A stretch of DNA of 41,887 bases, from positions 1-41,887 of the forward strand of contig NZ_JARANT010000015.1 in the NCBI RefSeq assembly GCF_029889805.1, given 5' to 3'. This document shows positions 27,049 to 35,091 of the stretch, piece after piece. The notes under the pieces are model-generated. The model searched no databases and was not told where the DNA came from. It saw only the letters and a program-made list of their open reading frames with translations. Each line of letters opens with the position of its first letter. Position 1 is the stretch's first letter. The stretch comes from Halorubrum sp. Boch-26 (GTDB taxonomy: Archaea; Halobacteriota; Halobacteria; Halobacteriales; Haloferacaceae). The position numbers and the translations under genes were made by a program.

Positions 27049-28052
27049 CCCCGCCGGTCTCTCTCCCGACGACCGCGCTGATTCCCCTGCTGAACGCCCC
27101 CGTTGAGCTCCTCTCGCGGCTCGTCGGGCTGTGGAGCGACGGGCTCGGCTGGGTCGGCGACCGGCTCGGGATCGCGATGCTGGAGTACGTCTTCATGCAC
27201 CACGCGTTCCTCGTGGGCGCGCTCATCGCCGTGATGGCGCCGCTGATCGGCACCTTCCTCGTCCACCGGCAGCTCGCGCTCATCGGCGACGCGCTCGCGC
27301 ACACCGCGTTCGCGGGGGTCGCCGTCGGGCTGTTCGTCAACTCGCTGCTCGGCACGGGGATCTCGCCGTACGTCACCGCGATCGTCGTCGCCGTGATCGC
27401 CGCCTTGGCGATCGAGCTGATCGCCGAGACCACCGACGCGTACAACGACGTGTCGATGGCGATCGTGCTCTCGACCGGGTTCGCGCTCGGCGCGGTCCTC
27501 ATCAGCCTGAACACCGGCGGGCTCGCGGTCGGGATCAACCAGTACCTGTTCGGAAACCTCTCGACGGTCTCGCGGGAGAACGCCGTCCTGCTGGTCGTCC
27601 TCTTCGCGATCGTCTCGCTGGTCGTCACGATCACCTACAAGCAGCTGCTGTACGTCACGTTCGACGAGACGGCGGCCCGCGTCGCCGGGATCGACGTCCC
27701 GTGGTACAACCGTCTGATGACGACGCTGACCGCCCTCGTCGTCGTCGGCGCGATGCAGATCATGGGCGTCATCCTCGTCGCGGCGATGCTCGTCGTCCCC
27801 GTCGCGGCCGCCGCGCAGCTCGCCCGCGGCTTCCGCGAGGCGCTGCTCGCGTCGGTCGTGCTGGCGCAGATCGCGGTGGTCGCCGGGATCACGCTGTCAT
27901 TCAACTACAACACGACCGCCGGGGGCACGATCGTCCTCGTCGCCGTCGGCGTCTACATCGCCGCGGTGCTCGCCGGGAAGGTCCAGTCGCGGCGCGCGGG
28001 CGACGAGGTCCCGGAGCGCGCCGACGACGCCGAGAAACCGACGAGCGACTAG
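27045..28052 (+). CDS. Metal ABC transporter permease (ZnuB-like)
   Basis: Inner-membrane channel subunit of the ABC-3 family, 335 aa, starting with GTG 27045 inside the ATPase stop. After an amphipathic N-terminus the domain begins with LEYVFMHHAFLVGALIAVMA, then HRQLALIGDALAHTAFAGVA, the segment that contacts the ATPase. FGNLSTVSRENAVLL and FDETAARVAGIDVPWYNRLM follow, then QIMGVILVAAMLVVPVAAA. Eight to nine hydrophobic segments fit the family. The stop TAG forms the palindrome CTAG with the stop of the convergent exporter gene (28049-28052), leaving no intergenic space. Confidence 0.94.
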   Translation: MTPPVSLPTTALIPLLNAPVELLSRLVGLWSDGLGWVGDRLGIAMLEYVFMHHAFLVGALIAVMAPLIGTFLVHRQLALIGDALAHTAFAGVAVGLFVNSLLGTGISPYVTAIVVAVIAALAIELIAETTDAYNDVSMAIVLSTGFALGAVLISLNTGGLAVGINQYLFGNLSTVSRENAVLLVVLFAIVSLVVTITYKQLLYVTFDETAARVAGIDVPWYNRLMTTLTALVVVGAMQIMGVILVAAMLVVPVAAAAQLARGFREALLASVVLAQIAVVAGITLSFNYNTTAGGTIVLVAVGVYIAAVLAGKVQSRRAGDEVPERADDAEKPTSD

Positions 28053-30574
28053 TCCGCCCGTTCAGCCGACTCGTCGCGAAGCCCGCCGTCGAGCCCCAGC
28101 CCGACGCGGTCGCCGTACCGGTTCCAGACGACAACCAGCGACGGGACCAGCAGGATCGAACAGAGGTACGCGTACAGCACGCCGAGCGCGAGCAGCACGC
28201 CGAAGTCCCGCAGGAGCGGGATCACTGCGAGCCACAGGACGCCGAGCCCGCAGACGGTCGTGAGCATGCTCCCGGTGAGCGCCCCGCCCGTGCCCGCGAT
28301 GGTGACGTCGAGCGCCTCGTCGACCGCCTTGCCGGCCTTGAACTCGTCGACGAACCGGTGGACGAAGTGGACGGTGTAATCCACCCCCAGCCCGATCGAC
28401 ACCGAGAGGATCGGCGCGTTGATCGGCGTCAGCGGGATATCGAACAGCCGCATCGACCCGACGAGCAGCCCGACCGTGACGAGCACGGGGACGAGGTTGA
28501 GGAGGCCGTAGACGGCCTTCCCCTCCAGGTAGGCGTACGACAGCGCGAGGAACACCGCGGTGAGCCCGAACGCGGCGAACAGGCTTCGGATCGCGGAGGT
28601 CGTGAGCCGGTCGATCACGGCCTCGTTGACGACGAGATCGCCGGTCGGCACCGCCTCCAAGGGGGTGCGCTCGGCGAGGTCGCGGACGTCCGCGACCGCC
28701 TCGGAGTTGTCGACGCCGGGGCGGATAGTGTAGTCGATCCGCGCGCTCCCGCGATCGGCGGCGAGGTACCCGCGTGCTTGGCCCCGGGCGGGCGAGTCGA
28801 GCAGCGCGTCGTACACCTCGTCGACGTCGCGGTCGGGGACCCCGGTGCCGAGCCGGTCGTTGCGATCCACGAGCGCGCTGAACTCGGGGTCCCGTTCCGC
28901 TTGGTCCCGAATGACGGTCACGACGCTCGTGGACGCGGCGCGCCGCTCGTCGGTCGTCGCGAAGGTGTCCGGCGGGTTGCGCGTGGTCCGGTCGATCAGC
29001 TCCAAGGCGTCGTCGTCGCGCACGGACTGGTCGACGTACAGCGTCACGCTCCCGACGAAGCTCTGCTCGAACTCCTCTTCGAACAGCGAGAGCACCCGGA
29101 GGAAGGTGTAGTCGGTCGGCGCGAACGGCTCCGGCAGGTTCGAGTACGTCTCCAGCCGGTCCTCGTCGGGGAAAAAGGCCTCCTCGGAGAACTCGGTGTT
29201 CACGCCGGTCCCGTACGCGCCCCCGACCGCCCCGCCGACGAGCAACACGGCGACGACCGCCACGGGAGCGACCTTCGAGAGGTCGACGCCGACGCGCAAC
29301 ACGCGCCCGAGCCGCGAACCGCCCGACCCGAGCGCGGTCGTCCCGAACTCGGGGATCGGGAGCCGCTCGCGCCAGCGGTCGACGAGCACCTTCGTCGCCG
29401 GGAGGAACACGCCGAACACCGCGAGCGTGAACGTGATCCCCGCCGCGGCGACGATCCCGAAGTCCCGGTTCGGCTCGAAGGGGCTCACCACGTTCGACAC
29501 GAGCCCGAACACGGTGGTGATCGTGACGAGCAGGAAGGCGATCAAAAGCTGGTCGGTCGTCGTCCGCATCGCGGCCGCGATCGAAAGCCCCTCGCCGCGC
29601 TCCTCCCGATAGCGGTTGACGATATGGATCCCGAAGTCGATCCCGACCGCGAGCAGCAGCGGGAAGACGGTGATGAGCGAGTCGGAGAAGGGGATCCCCG
29701 CGTACCCCATGAACCCGAACGTCCATAACAGCGACAGCAGGAGGGCGACGAGCCCGATCCCCATGTCGATCGGATCGCGGTAGGCGAACACGAGGAAGCC
29801 GAGGATGAGCAGCAGCGCCGCGGGGAAGACGATGATCGCGGTGTCGCCGAGCAGCGCCGTGATCTCCGACTGAAGGATGCCGTCGCCGAAGAGGACGGCG
29901 TTGTCACCGGCCTCGTTGCCCGGGACGGAGTCGACGACGGCGACGCTCTGCGTCTGCAGCTCGGTCACCCGACCGGTCGTCGCCGACTCGGGCAGGTCGT
30001 AGGTGATACCGACGATGGCGGCGTCGGCTCGCTGGGCGGTCGGATTGTAGTCGACGGACACCTGTGCCGCGACGGCCCCGGACGCATCGGCGTCCGTGAT
30101 CGCCGCCCGCAGCTCGGCCGGCGTCGCCTCCGCGACCGCGTCGCGGCGCTCGCCCGGCGCTTCGGCGGACGGGTCGAGCTGTCTTGCGATCGCGTCCGCG
30201 TGGCTCGTCGTCGAGCGTACCCGGAGAGTCGACCGCGACTCCAGCCGATCCTGCGTCTCCAGGACGCGGATCAGCGTCGACCGCGAGAGCACGTTGTCGT
30301 CGGTGACGATGACCTGCGCCGACGTCGCGGACCCGCCTATCGACGTCTCGAACTCCTCGTCGATGTCGTCGAGCGCGCGCTGCGCGGGGATGTCCTGCGT
30401 GAACTGGTCGGCGCCGGCCGAGGTGGTGATCCCCGCCAGACCGCCGACGGCGACGACGCTGACGAGGAGGAAGACGGCGATCACGGCCGCCGGTCGGTCC
30501 GTGACGAGCGCGTCGACCCGCTCGACGATCCGGTCGGCCGCAGTCACGGCCGCCTCCGTCGGCTCCGGGCCCAT
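28049..30574 (-). CDS. RND superfamily (MMPL-type) exporter
   Basis: Large membrane protein of 841 aa with the classic duplicated RND plan: TM1 at about 30-50, an outward domain (50-240), helices 2-6 (245-390), TM7 (about 450), a second outward domain (475-665) and helices 8-12 (680-825). Each half has the proton-relay helix, GIDFGIHIVNRYREERGEG and GLGVDYTVHFVHRFVDEFKA, with the conserved acidic residue. RND/MMPL proteins export lipids, hydrophobic compounds or solutes using ion gradients; the substrate is not readable. It lies 42 bases downstream of a secreted NEW3-like protein and probably forms an export system with it under TetR control. No separate promoter is seen. Confidence 0.92.
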   Translation of the reverse strand: MGPEPTEAAVTAADRIVERVDALVTDRPAAVIAVFLLVSVVAVGGLAGITTSAGADQFTQDIPAQRALDDIDEEFETSIGGSATSAQVIVTDDNVLSRSTLIRVLETQDRLESRSTLRVRSTTSHADAIARQLDPSAEAPGERRDAVAEATPAELRAAITDADASGAVAAQVSVDYNPTAQRADAAIVGITYDLPESATTGRVTELQTQSVAVVDSVPGNEAGDNAVLFGDGILQSEITALLGDTAIIVFPAALLLILGFLVFAYRDPIDMGIGLVALLLSLLWTFGFMGYAGIPFSDSLITVFPLLLAVGIDFGIHIVNRYREERGEGLSIAAAMRTTTDQLLIAFLLVTITTVFGLVSNVVSPFEPNRDFGIVAAAGITFTLAVFGVFLPATKVLVDRWRERLPIPEFGTTALGSGGSRLGRVLRVGVDLSKVAPVAVVAVLLVGGAVGGAYGTGVNTEFSEEAFFPDEDRLETYSNLPEPFAPTDYTFLRVLSLFEEEFEQSFVGSVTLYVDQSVRDDDALELIDRTTRNPPDTFATTDERRAASTSVVTVIRDQAERDPEFSALVDRNDRLGTGVPDRDVDEVYDALLDSPARGQARGYLAADRGSARIDYTIRPGVDNSEAVADVRDLAERTPLEAVPTGDLVVNEAVIDRLTTSAIRSLFAAFGLTAVFLALSYAYLEGKAVYGLLNLVPVLVTVGLLVGSMRLFDIPLTPINAPILSVSIGLGVDYTVHFVHRFVDEFKAGKAVDEALDVTIAGTGGALTGSMLTTVCGLGVLWLAVIPLLRDFGVLLALGVLYAYLCSILLVPSLVVVWNRYGDRVGLGLDGGLRDESAERAD

Positions 30575-30616
30575 CGCTCGATCAGATTCGCGCGGGCGCT
30601 GTGGTCGCCCATCCGG

Positions 30617-32290
30617 TCACCGCCGCCGATAGCGGACGACGGCTCCAGCGCCGGCGACGACGACGAGGAGGCCGACGGCGATCGGGACGAGCGGAAGCCC
30701 GCCGTCGTCGGTCGACTCCGTCACCTCGACCGGATACTGGGTGACGTCCGAGATCCGGTCGTTGCCGCGTTCGTCGTCGTAGCGGAAGTCCAACTCGATC
30801 GGGTGGGTCTCGACGCTCGCGCCGGACGAGGCGGCCACCTCGAAGCTGATCTCGGTCGACTCGCCCGGCGCCAGTTCGTCGATGAACGCCTCGTCGTTGG
30901 GGGCCGAGAGCGGGCTGTCGGCGTACAGCCCGGCGTTGATCGACGAGAGCGTCTCCGGCCGCTGGTTGGTGATCTCGAAGGTGACCCGTCGCGTCTCGCC
31001 GGCCGGGACGGTCGCGTTGTTCGCGACGAGGGCGAACTCGGGCTGGCGCGGCGCGACTTCGATCCGACGGGTCTCGTCGACCGCGATGGTCGAATCGCCG
31101 TTCGTGTACTCGGTGGTGAACCGGAACTGACGGGGGCCGGGGTCGGCGCTCCCGCTCACGTCGGCGTCGAACGAGAACTCGACGGACTCGCCCGCCGAGA
31201 TCTCCGGGAGCGCGTACCGCCGCTCGCCGATCGTCACGCGGTCGCTCTGCGGGTCGGCGACGAGCACCGCGTCGTCGACGTCGAGCGGCCCCTCGTTGGT
31301 GAGCGTCCCGCTAACGGCCCCGGAGTAGCCGACCTCTAAGCTTCCCTCCACCCCGTCGATCGAGAACGACTGTTCGCCGATCGGCACCACGCCGGCCCGA
31401 GAGGAGGGAGAGGTCTCGTCGATCCCGTCCGGGTCCCGATAATCGACGGACGTGACGAGCGCGTACGCTCCCTCGCCGAACGACGAGGATATCGTGGAAT
31501 CAAACGTCACGGTCCGGTTCTCTCCGGGCGCCCAGTCGCCGACGAACGTCTCGGCGCTCCCGTCGCCGACCACCGCCGCGCTGCTGGTCGTCGTCCCGGA
31601 GACGACCGCGTCGCGGGCGGCCTCGTCGCCGACGTTCCGGAGCGTCGCGGTCACGTCGCCGCCCCCGCCGACCTGGGCGTCGGTGTCGGTCTCGACGATC
31701 GCGAACCGCGCGCCGTCGTCGACGACGATCGTGACGTCGAAGCGGTCGGTGCCGCGCCGGTCCTTGTGGTCGTTGAACTCGGGGATGACCTCGAAGGTGT
31801 ATCGGTAACGGGCCGTCACCTCGACCTCGTACTCCCCGTCCGGCACGTCGTCGGGGACCGTAACGTCGAGCGGAACCTGGACCGGGCTCGCCTCGGTTCG
31901 CACGTCGCCGACGACGGTCCGACCGTCGCCGACCTCGATCGGTACGTCGCCGTCGTCGATCTCCAGCGTGAGCCCGCGTGCCGTCGTCACCCGCGAGTCG
32001 AGCTGGTTCCCGAACACCATCTGCCCGGTGTTGAGGATGTCGAGGGTCACCGTCGATTCGGCGCCGCTCGGCACCGTTCGCTGGGAGGCGAACAGTTCGA
32101 GCGCGGGTGATCCGCGGATCTGTCGATCCGTCGTCTGCGCGGCGATATCGTCGTCTGCAAGGGAGGAGGAGGGCGTGGGCGCATCACCTCCCGCGGGCGC
32201 CGCGGCCCCAGCGAACGCGGTGGCGCCGACGAGGGCCGTAACGGCGACGGCCACCAGTACGAGCGTGCCGGCCCGTGCGAGCCGACTCAT
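30617..32290 (-). CDS. Secreted, membrane-anchored NEW3/COG1361-like multi-domain protein
   Basis: A surface protein of 557 aa from ATG 32290. Residues about 4-30 are a signal helix (LARAGTLVLVAVAVTALVGA). The body contains three to four Ig-like beta domains of the kind found in COG1361/NEW3 proteins, with recurring patterns such as VTATLRNVGDEAARDAVVSG, GAVSGTLTNEGPLDVDDAVL and RRVTFEITNQRPETLSSINA. The end has a helix (LPLVPIAVGLLVVVAGAGAV) and a basic YRRR stop-anchor, so the body faces outside. Such proteins sit beside MMPL exporters in haloarchaea and may act as periplasm-like adaptors; this is inference. The start overlaps the stop of a 28-codon upstream ORF as ATGA. Confidence 0.85.
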   Translation of the reverse strand: MSRLARAGTLVLVAVAVTALVGATAFAGAAAPAGGDAPTPSSSLADDDIAAQTTDRQIRGSPALELFASQRTVPSGAESTVTLDILNTGQMVFGNQLDSRVTTARGLTLEIDDGDVPIEVGDGRTVVGDVRTEASPVQVPLDVTVPDDVPDGEYEVEVTARYRYTFEVIPEFNDHKDRRGTDRFDVTIVVDDGARFAIVETDTDAQVGGGGDVTATLRNVGDEAARDAVVSGTTTSSAAVVGDGSAETFVGDWAPGENRTVTFDSTISSSFGEGAYALVTSVDYRDPDGIDETSPSSRAGVVPIGEQSFSIDGVEGSLEVGYSGAVSGTLTNEGPLDVDDAVLVADPQSDRVTIGERRYALPEISAGESVEFSFDADVSGSADPGPRQFRFTTEYTNGDSTIAVDETRRIEVAPRQPEFALVANNATVPAGETRRVTFEITNQRPETLSSINAGLYADSPLSAPNDEAFIDELAPGESTEISFEVAASSGASVETHPIELDFRYDDERGNDRISDVTQYPVEVTESTDDGGLPLVPIAVGLLVVVAGAGAVVRYRRR

Positions 32291-32373
32291 CTCCCGCCCC
32301 CGTCGCCGTCCCCGTCGACCGCGGTCGAGCCTCGAGCCGCCGATCGACCGCCGAATGCCTCGCGTCGAGTCAT
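32287..32373 (-). CDS. Possible leaderless upstream ORF, 28 codons
   Basis: ATG at 32373 opens a 28-codon frame (MTRREAFGGR at its start, DGDGDGGGR at its end) that stops in an ATGA overlap with the main gene at 32290. A TATA-like TTAACAC (32395-32401, minus strand) lies 22-28 bases upstream of this ATG, so a leaderless transcript would begin right here. No in-frame start in the main gene's frame is closer to the TATA. It may be a real leader that delivers ribosomes by re-initiation; chance in GC-rich DNA is also possible. Confidence 0.4.
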   Translation of the reverse strand: MTRREAFGGRSAARGSTAVDGDGDGGGR

Positions 32374-32384
32374 ACGGTCGTATG
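32371..32384. promoter_or_regulatory. Inverted repeat CATACG-GT-CGTATG at the predicted transcription start
   Basis: Arms of 6 bases with a 2-base spacer. One arm contains the ATG of the upstream ORF, placing the repeat over the expected start of the exporter transcript. It is a candidate second operator, separate from the TetR-like palindrome. Confidence 0.4.
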
Positions 32385-32394
32385 GATCGCTCCC

Positions 32395-32401
32395 GTGTTA
32401 A
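32395..32401 (-). promoter_or_regulatory. TATA-like box of the NEW3-RND operon
   Basis: TTAACAC on the minus strand, 22-28 bases upstream of ATG 32373 and 6 bases from the TetR-type palindrome. Confidence 0.5.
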
Positions 32402-32407
32402 GCGTGT

Positions 32408-32425
32408 TGAATGAACGTTCAATCA
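32408..32425. promoter_or_regulatory. 18-bp palindrome, likely operator for the TetR regulator
   Basis: TGAATGAAC-GTTCAATCA has only one mismatched pair across its dyad and closely resembles known TetR-family operators (TGAATGA...TCATTCA type). It lies 6 bases from the leftward TATA (32395-32401) and 7 bases from the rightward TATA (32433-32439), so it would cover both BRE elements and let one protein shut off both transcripts. Confidence 0.75.
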
Positions 32426-32432
32426 GGGCCGA

Positions 32433-32439
32433 TTTATAC
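32433..32439 (+). promoter_or_regulatory. TATA box of the tetR gene
   Basis: TTTATAC, 21-27 bases upstream of ATG 32460, as in leaderless haloarchaeal genes. Confidence 0.75.
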
Positions 32440-32459
32440 GTGGCCGCGGTACGTCGCCC

Positions 32460-33140
32460 ATGCACGACCCGTTCGCGGAGCCGACCGACACCCGTCAGGC
32501 CATCCTCGGGGCGGCGTTCCGCGCGCTCTGCGAGCACGGGTACGCCGACCTCACGATCAGCCGGATCGGCGAGGAGTTCGACAAGAGCCCGTCGCTCGTC
32601 TACCACCACTACGACGGGAAAGACGAGCTGCTCGTCGACCTGCTCGGCTTCCTCCTCGACGGATTCGAGGCGTCGGTGTCGGCCGGCGAGTTCGACCTGA
32701 CGCCCCGAGAGCGGCTCGACGTTTACCTCGCGGCGACGACGGAGCCCGGGTCCGTCGACGACGAGTACGCGCCGGACGCCGAGTTCCTGACCGTCATCAT
32801 CGAGCTCCGGGCACAGGCCGCCAGCGACGACGCCTACCGCGACCACTTCGACCGCAGCGACCGCGTGTTCGAGGCGTTCCTCGAACGGACCGTCCGCGAG
32901 GCGGCGGCCGCCCTCGACGCGGGGAGCCCGGCCGACGCGAACCTCGGCGACGCAACCGACGCGCCTCACGAGCCGTCTCGGATAAGCTCGGCGGAGGTCG
33001 CCTCTACGCTGCAGACGCTCGCGATGGGCGGGATGCTCCGCTGGGCGACGACCGCCGACCGCGACTGGGCGGACGGCACCCGGCGCGGCACCCGAAAATA
33101 CGTAGAGACGATGCTCCCGCGGGTCGACCCGGAGAAGTGA
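32460..33140 (+). CDS. TetR family transcriptional regulator
   Basis: DNA-binding repressor of 226 aa. The N-terminal TetR helix-turn-helix spans about 8-55: TRQAILGAAFRALCEHGYAD, LTISRIGEEFDKSPSLVYHH, YDGKDELLVDLL, a textbook match. The remainder is the all-helical ligand and dimer domain, with a loop rich in Ala/Asp/Gly (about 145-175) and an end EVASTLQTLAMGGMLRWATT. The gene is divergent from the NEW3-RND operon and has the palindrome 32408-32425 beside its own TATA. Autoregulation and repression of the exporter are therefore likely; the inducer is probably a substrate of the exporter. Confidence 0.94.
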   Translation: MHDPFAEPTDTRQAILGAAFRALCEHGYADLTISRIGEEFDKSPSLVYHHYDGKDELLVDLLGFLLDGFEASVSAGEFDLTPRERLDVYLAATTEPGSVDDEYAPDAEFLTVIIELRAQAASDDAYRDHFDRSDRVFEAFLERTVREAAAALDAGSPADANLGDATDAPHEPSRISSAEVASTLQTLAMGGMLRWATTADRDWADGTRRGTRKYVETMLPRVDPEK

Positions 33141-33152
33141 GACGCGCCGCGC

Positions 33153-33845
33153 TCAGCGGTCGGTGACGCCCTCCGCGTCCATCCGCGTGACCTCTTCTTC
33201 TAACCACTCGCGGAGCCACTTCACGCGCTTGATACGCTGGTGGGCGATGCTCTCGGCGCTGTCGGAGACGACGCGCTCCGTGTGGTCGCGGGCGCGCTGG
33301 AGCACGCGGTCGACCATCTTCGCGGCGTCCATGTGCGTGCGAGACTCGTACCCCATCCGGAGCAGCATCAGCACGGCGCCGTTCGCGCCGACCTTGTCCA
33401 GCAGGTCCGCCTCCATCAGACACCGGCTCTCCAGCGGCACGTCGGCGAGATCGCCCGTGTACGAGTGCTCGACGACGGCCCCGCACACCTCCTCGACGAA
33501 CGACTCGGGGTAGTTGCCGCGGCTCTGGAGGTACTCGCGGGCGACGCGCGCGCCCGCCTCGGCGTGCACGTCCTGTTCCGCCTCCAGCTTCGCCACGTCG
33601 TGAAACACCGCGGCCACTCGGACCACGTCGCCGTCGGCGCCCTCCGCCTCGGCGATCTCGGTCGCGAGATCGACGACGTTGAGGATGTGGTTGAACCGGT
33701 AGTCCGCGGAGTGCCACGGATACCAGCGCATTCGACCGCCGTCCACCTCGCTTTCGACGCTGGCTGCGAGGTAATCTCTCACAAACCCTTTCATTTCCTC
33801 GAAGTCCTCGTCGCTCACCTCCGTTTCCTTAATCTCGACGCCCAT
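33153..33845 (-). CDS. HD-domain metal-dependent phosphohydrolase
   Basis: Cytoplasmic hydrolase of 230 aa. I choose ATG 33845 because GAGGTGG precedes it at suitable distance; an ATG 27 bases upstream (33872) is an alternative. HD residues are in place: His53 in RFNHILNVVDLATEIA, His82-Asp83 in AAVFHDVAKLEAE, and a later Asp in MEADLLDKVGANG, with VVEHSYTGDL between. HD enzymes cleave phosphate bonds in nucleotides or signalling molecules; the substrate here is unknown. The C-terminus is a long charged helix (IKRVKWLREWLEEEVTRMD). It converges with tetR (12 bases between stops). Confidence 0.9.
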   Translation of the reverse strand: MGVEIKETEVSDEDFEEMKGFVRDYLAASVESEVDGGRMRWYPWHSADYRFNHILNVVDLATEIAEAEGADGDVVRVAAVFHDVAKLEAEQDVHAEAGARVAREYLQSRGNYPESFVEEVCGAVVEHSYTGDLADVPLESRCLMEADLLDKVGANGAVLMLLRMGYESRTHMDAAKMVDRVLQRARDHTERVVSDSAESIAHQRIKRVKWLREWLEEEVTRMDAEGVTDR

Positions 33846-34032
33846 GGGGACCACCTCGGGCGAAAGACTCATAATTCATTATCGTAACCGAGGAGCGTTT
33901 CGTTCTTAGTCGTTACGACGGGAGGCGATCCGCGTTTTTCCGCAGAACGCACCGGTCGTCGACGGCCTCGACGGACCGGAACAACTTCACGCGCGTCCGC
34001 GGGTCGACGATGCCGACCGAAACGGCGAGGTT

Positions 34033-34039
34033 CTTAAAC
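34033..34039 (+). promoter_or_regulatory. TATA box of the CDF gene
   Basis: CTTAAAC at 24-30 bases upstream of ATG 34063, consistent with leaderless transcription. The rest of the 217-base gap between the HD gene and the CDF gene shows an AT-rich patch at 33868-33890, probably the HD gene's promoter, and nothing else. Confidence 0.55.
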
Positions 34040-34062
34040 ACGGCCGACGGCAACTTGGACGT

Positions 34063-34995
34063 ATGTGGCGCCCGTGGGGCGACGGCGAGAAGGCTCGGTT
34101 CCAGCGAGCCGCGTGGATGAACGTCCTCGGCAACGCGGTGAAGATCGCGGTCGAGGGCGCGGCCGGGGTGACGTTCGGGAGCGTGGCGCTGCTGGCGGAC
34201 GCCGCGCACTCGGTCGCCGATCTCGTCGCCAGCGCGGTCGTGTTCGTCTGGGGCGGCTCGCGGTACGACGACGCCGACGAGACGCATCCGCACGGTCACC
34301 AGCGGATCGAGCCGCTGACGGCGCTGTTCGTCGGCGCGACCATCGTCCTGCTCGGCGCCCTCCTGCTCCGGGAGTCGGTCGTCGGACTGATCGGTCCCAC
34401 GGAGGTCGCTGCGAGCCCGGTCCTCGTCGCCGCGCTGCTGTTCGCGATGGTCGACATGTACCTCCTCTACTGGTACACGGAGCGCGTCAACGCGACCCTC
34501 GGATCGACGGCCCTGACCGCGCTCGCGGCCGACTGTCTCAACGATATCTACACCACCATCGCGGCGCTGGTCGGCGTGTTCGGCGTGCTGCTCGGATTTC
34601 CCGTCCTCGACCCGATTGCCGGCGCACTGGTCAGTCTCCTCGTCGTGTATCAGGGCGTCAAGATCGCCCGCGAGAACGTCACCTACCTCGTCGGGGCGGC
34701 GCCGCCGGCCGGTGACCGCGAGCGCGTCACCGAGGCGCTCCGCGAACACTCGGCCGTCGAGGGCGTGCACGACCTGACGGTGTATTACGACGGGACCGAC
34801 TTGGAGGTCGAGGTCCACGTCGAGGTCGACGGCGGGATGACGCTCCACGAGGCCCACGCGGTCGAGACGGCGCTCGTCACCGGGCTCCGTGATCTGGAGG
34901 ACGTCGGCGATGTCCACATCCACCTCGATCCCTCCGGACTCGGGGAGTGGAAGGAGGCCGAAGACGCCCCCGATTCACGGGCTCGGAGCGACTGA
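34063..34995 (+). CDS. Cation diffusion facilitator (CDF) metal exporter
   Basis: Six-helix divalent-metal/proton antiporter of 310 aa with a cytoplasmic C-terminal domain. TM2 carries LLADAAHSVADL, giving Asp46, His49 and Asp53. TM5 carries AADCLNDIYTT, giving Asp157 and Asp161. A DxxxD in TM5, rather than HxxxD, is the pattern of manganese/iron-type CDFs, while TM2 keeps a histidine. Between TM2 and TM3 there is the conserved HPHGHQRIEPL. The C-terminal domain (about 220-290) has VHDLTVYYDGTDLEVEVHVE and a final DVHIHLDP with histidines that bind metal in homologues. It probably exports Mn, Fe or Zn and so opposes the ABC importer at 25226-28052. Confidence 0.93.
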   Translation: MWRPWGDGEKARFQRAAWMNVLGNAVKIAVEGAAGVTFGSVALLADAAHSVADLVASAVVFVWGGSRYDDADETHPHGHQRIEPLTALFVGATIVLLGALLLRESVVGLIGPTEVAASPVLVAALLFAMVDMYLLYWYTERVNATLGSTALTALAADCLNDIYTTIAALVGVFGVLLGFPVLDPIAGALVSLLVVYQGVKIARENVTYLVGAAPPAGDRERVTEALREHSAVEGVHDLTVYYDGTDLEVEVHVEVDGGMTLHEAHAVETALVTGLRDLEDVGDVHIHLDPSGLGEWKEAEDAPDSRARSD

Positions 34996-35091
34996 CGAGG
35001 GCGGATCCCTTCCGGTCGCGCTCCGATCGCCGAACGCGGCGGTCGGCTCGCCCGCCGTGCGGGTTTTGCCCCTCGCGACCCTACCGTTCGT

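Noticed and set aside
27131-29728. Very long plus-strand open frame (over 800 codons) across the importer and antisense to the RND gene
   Set aside because: It is rich in Arg, Asp and His runs, has no family signals, and covers strong genes in other frames. This is the usual antisense shadow in GC-rich DNA.
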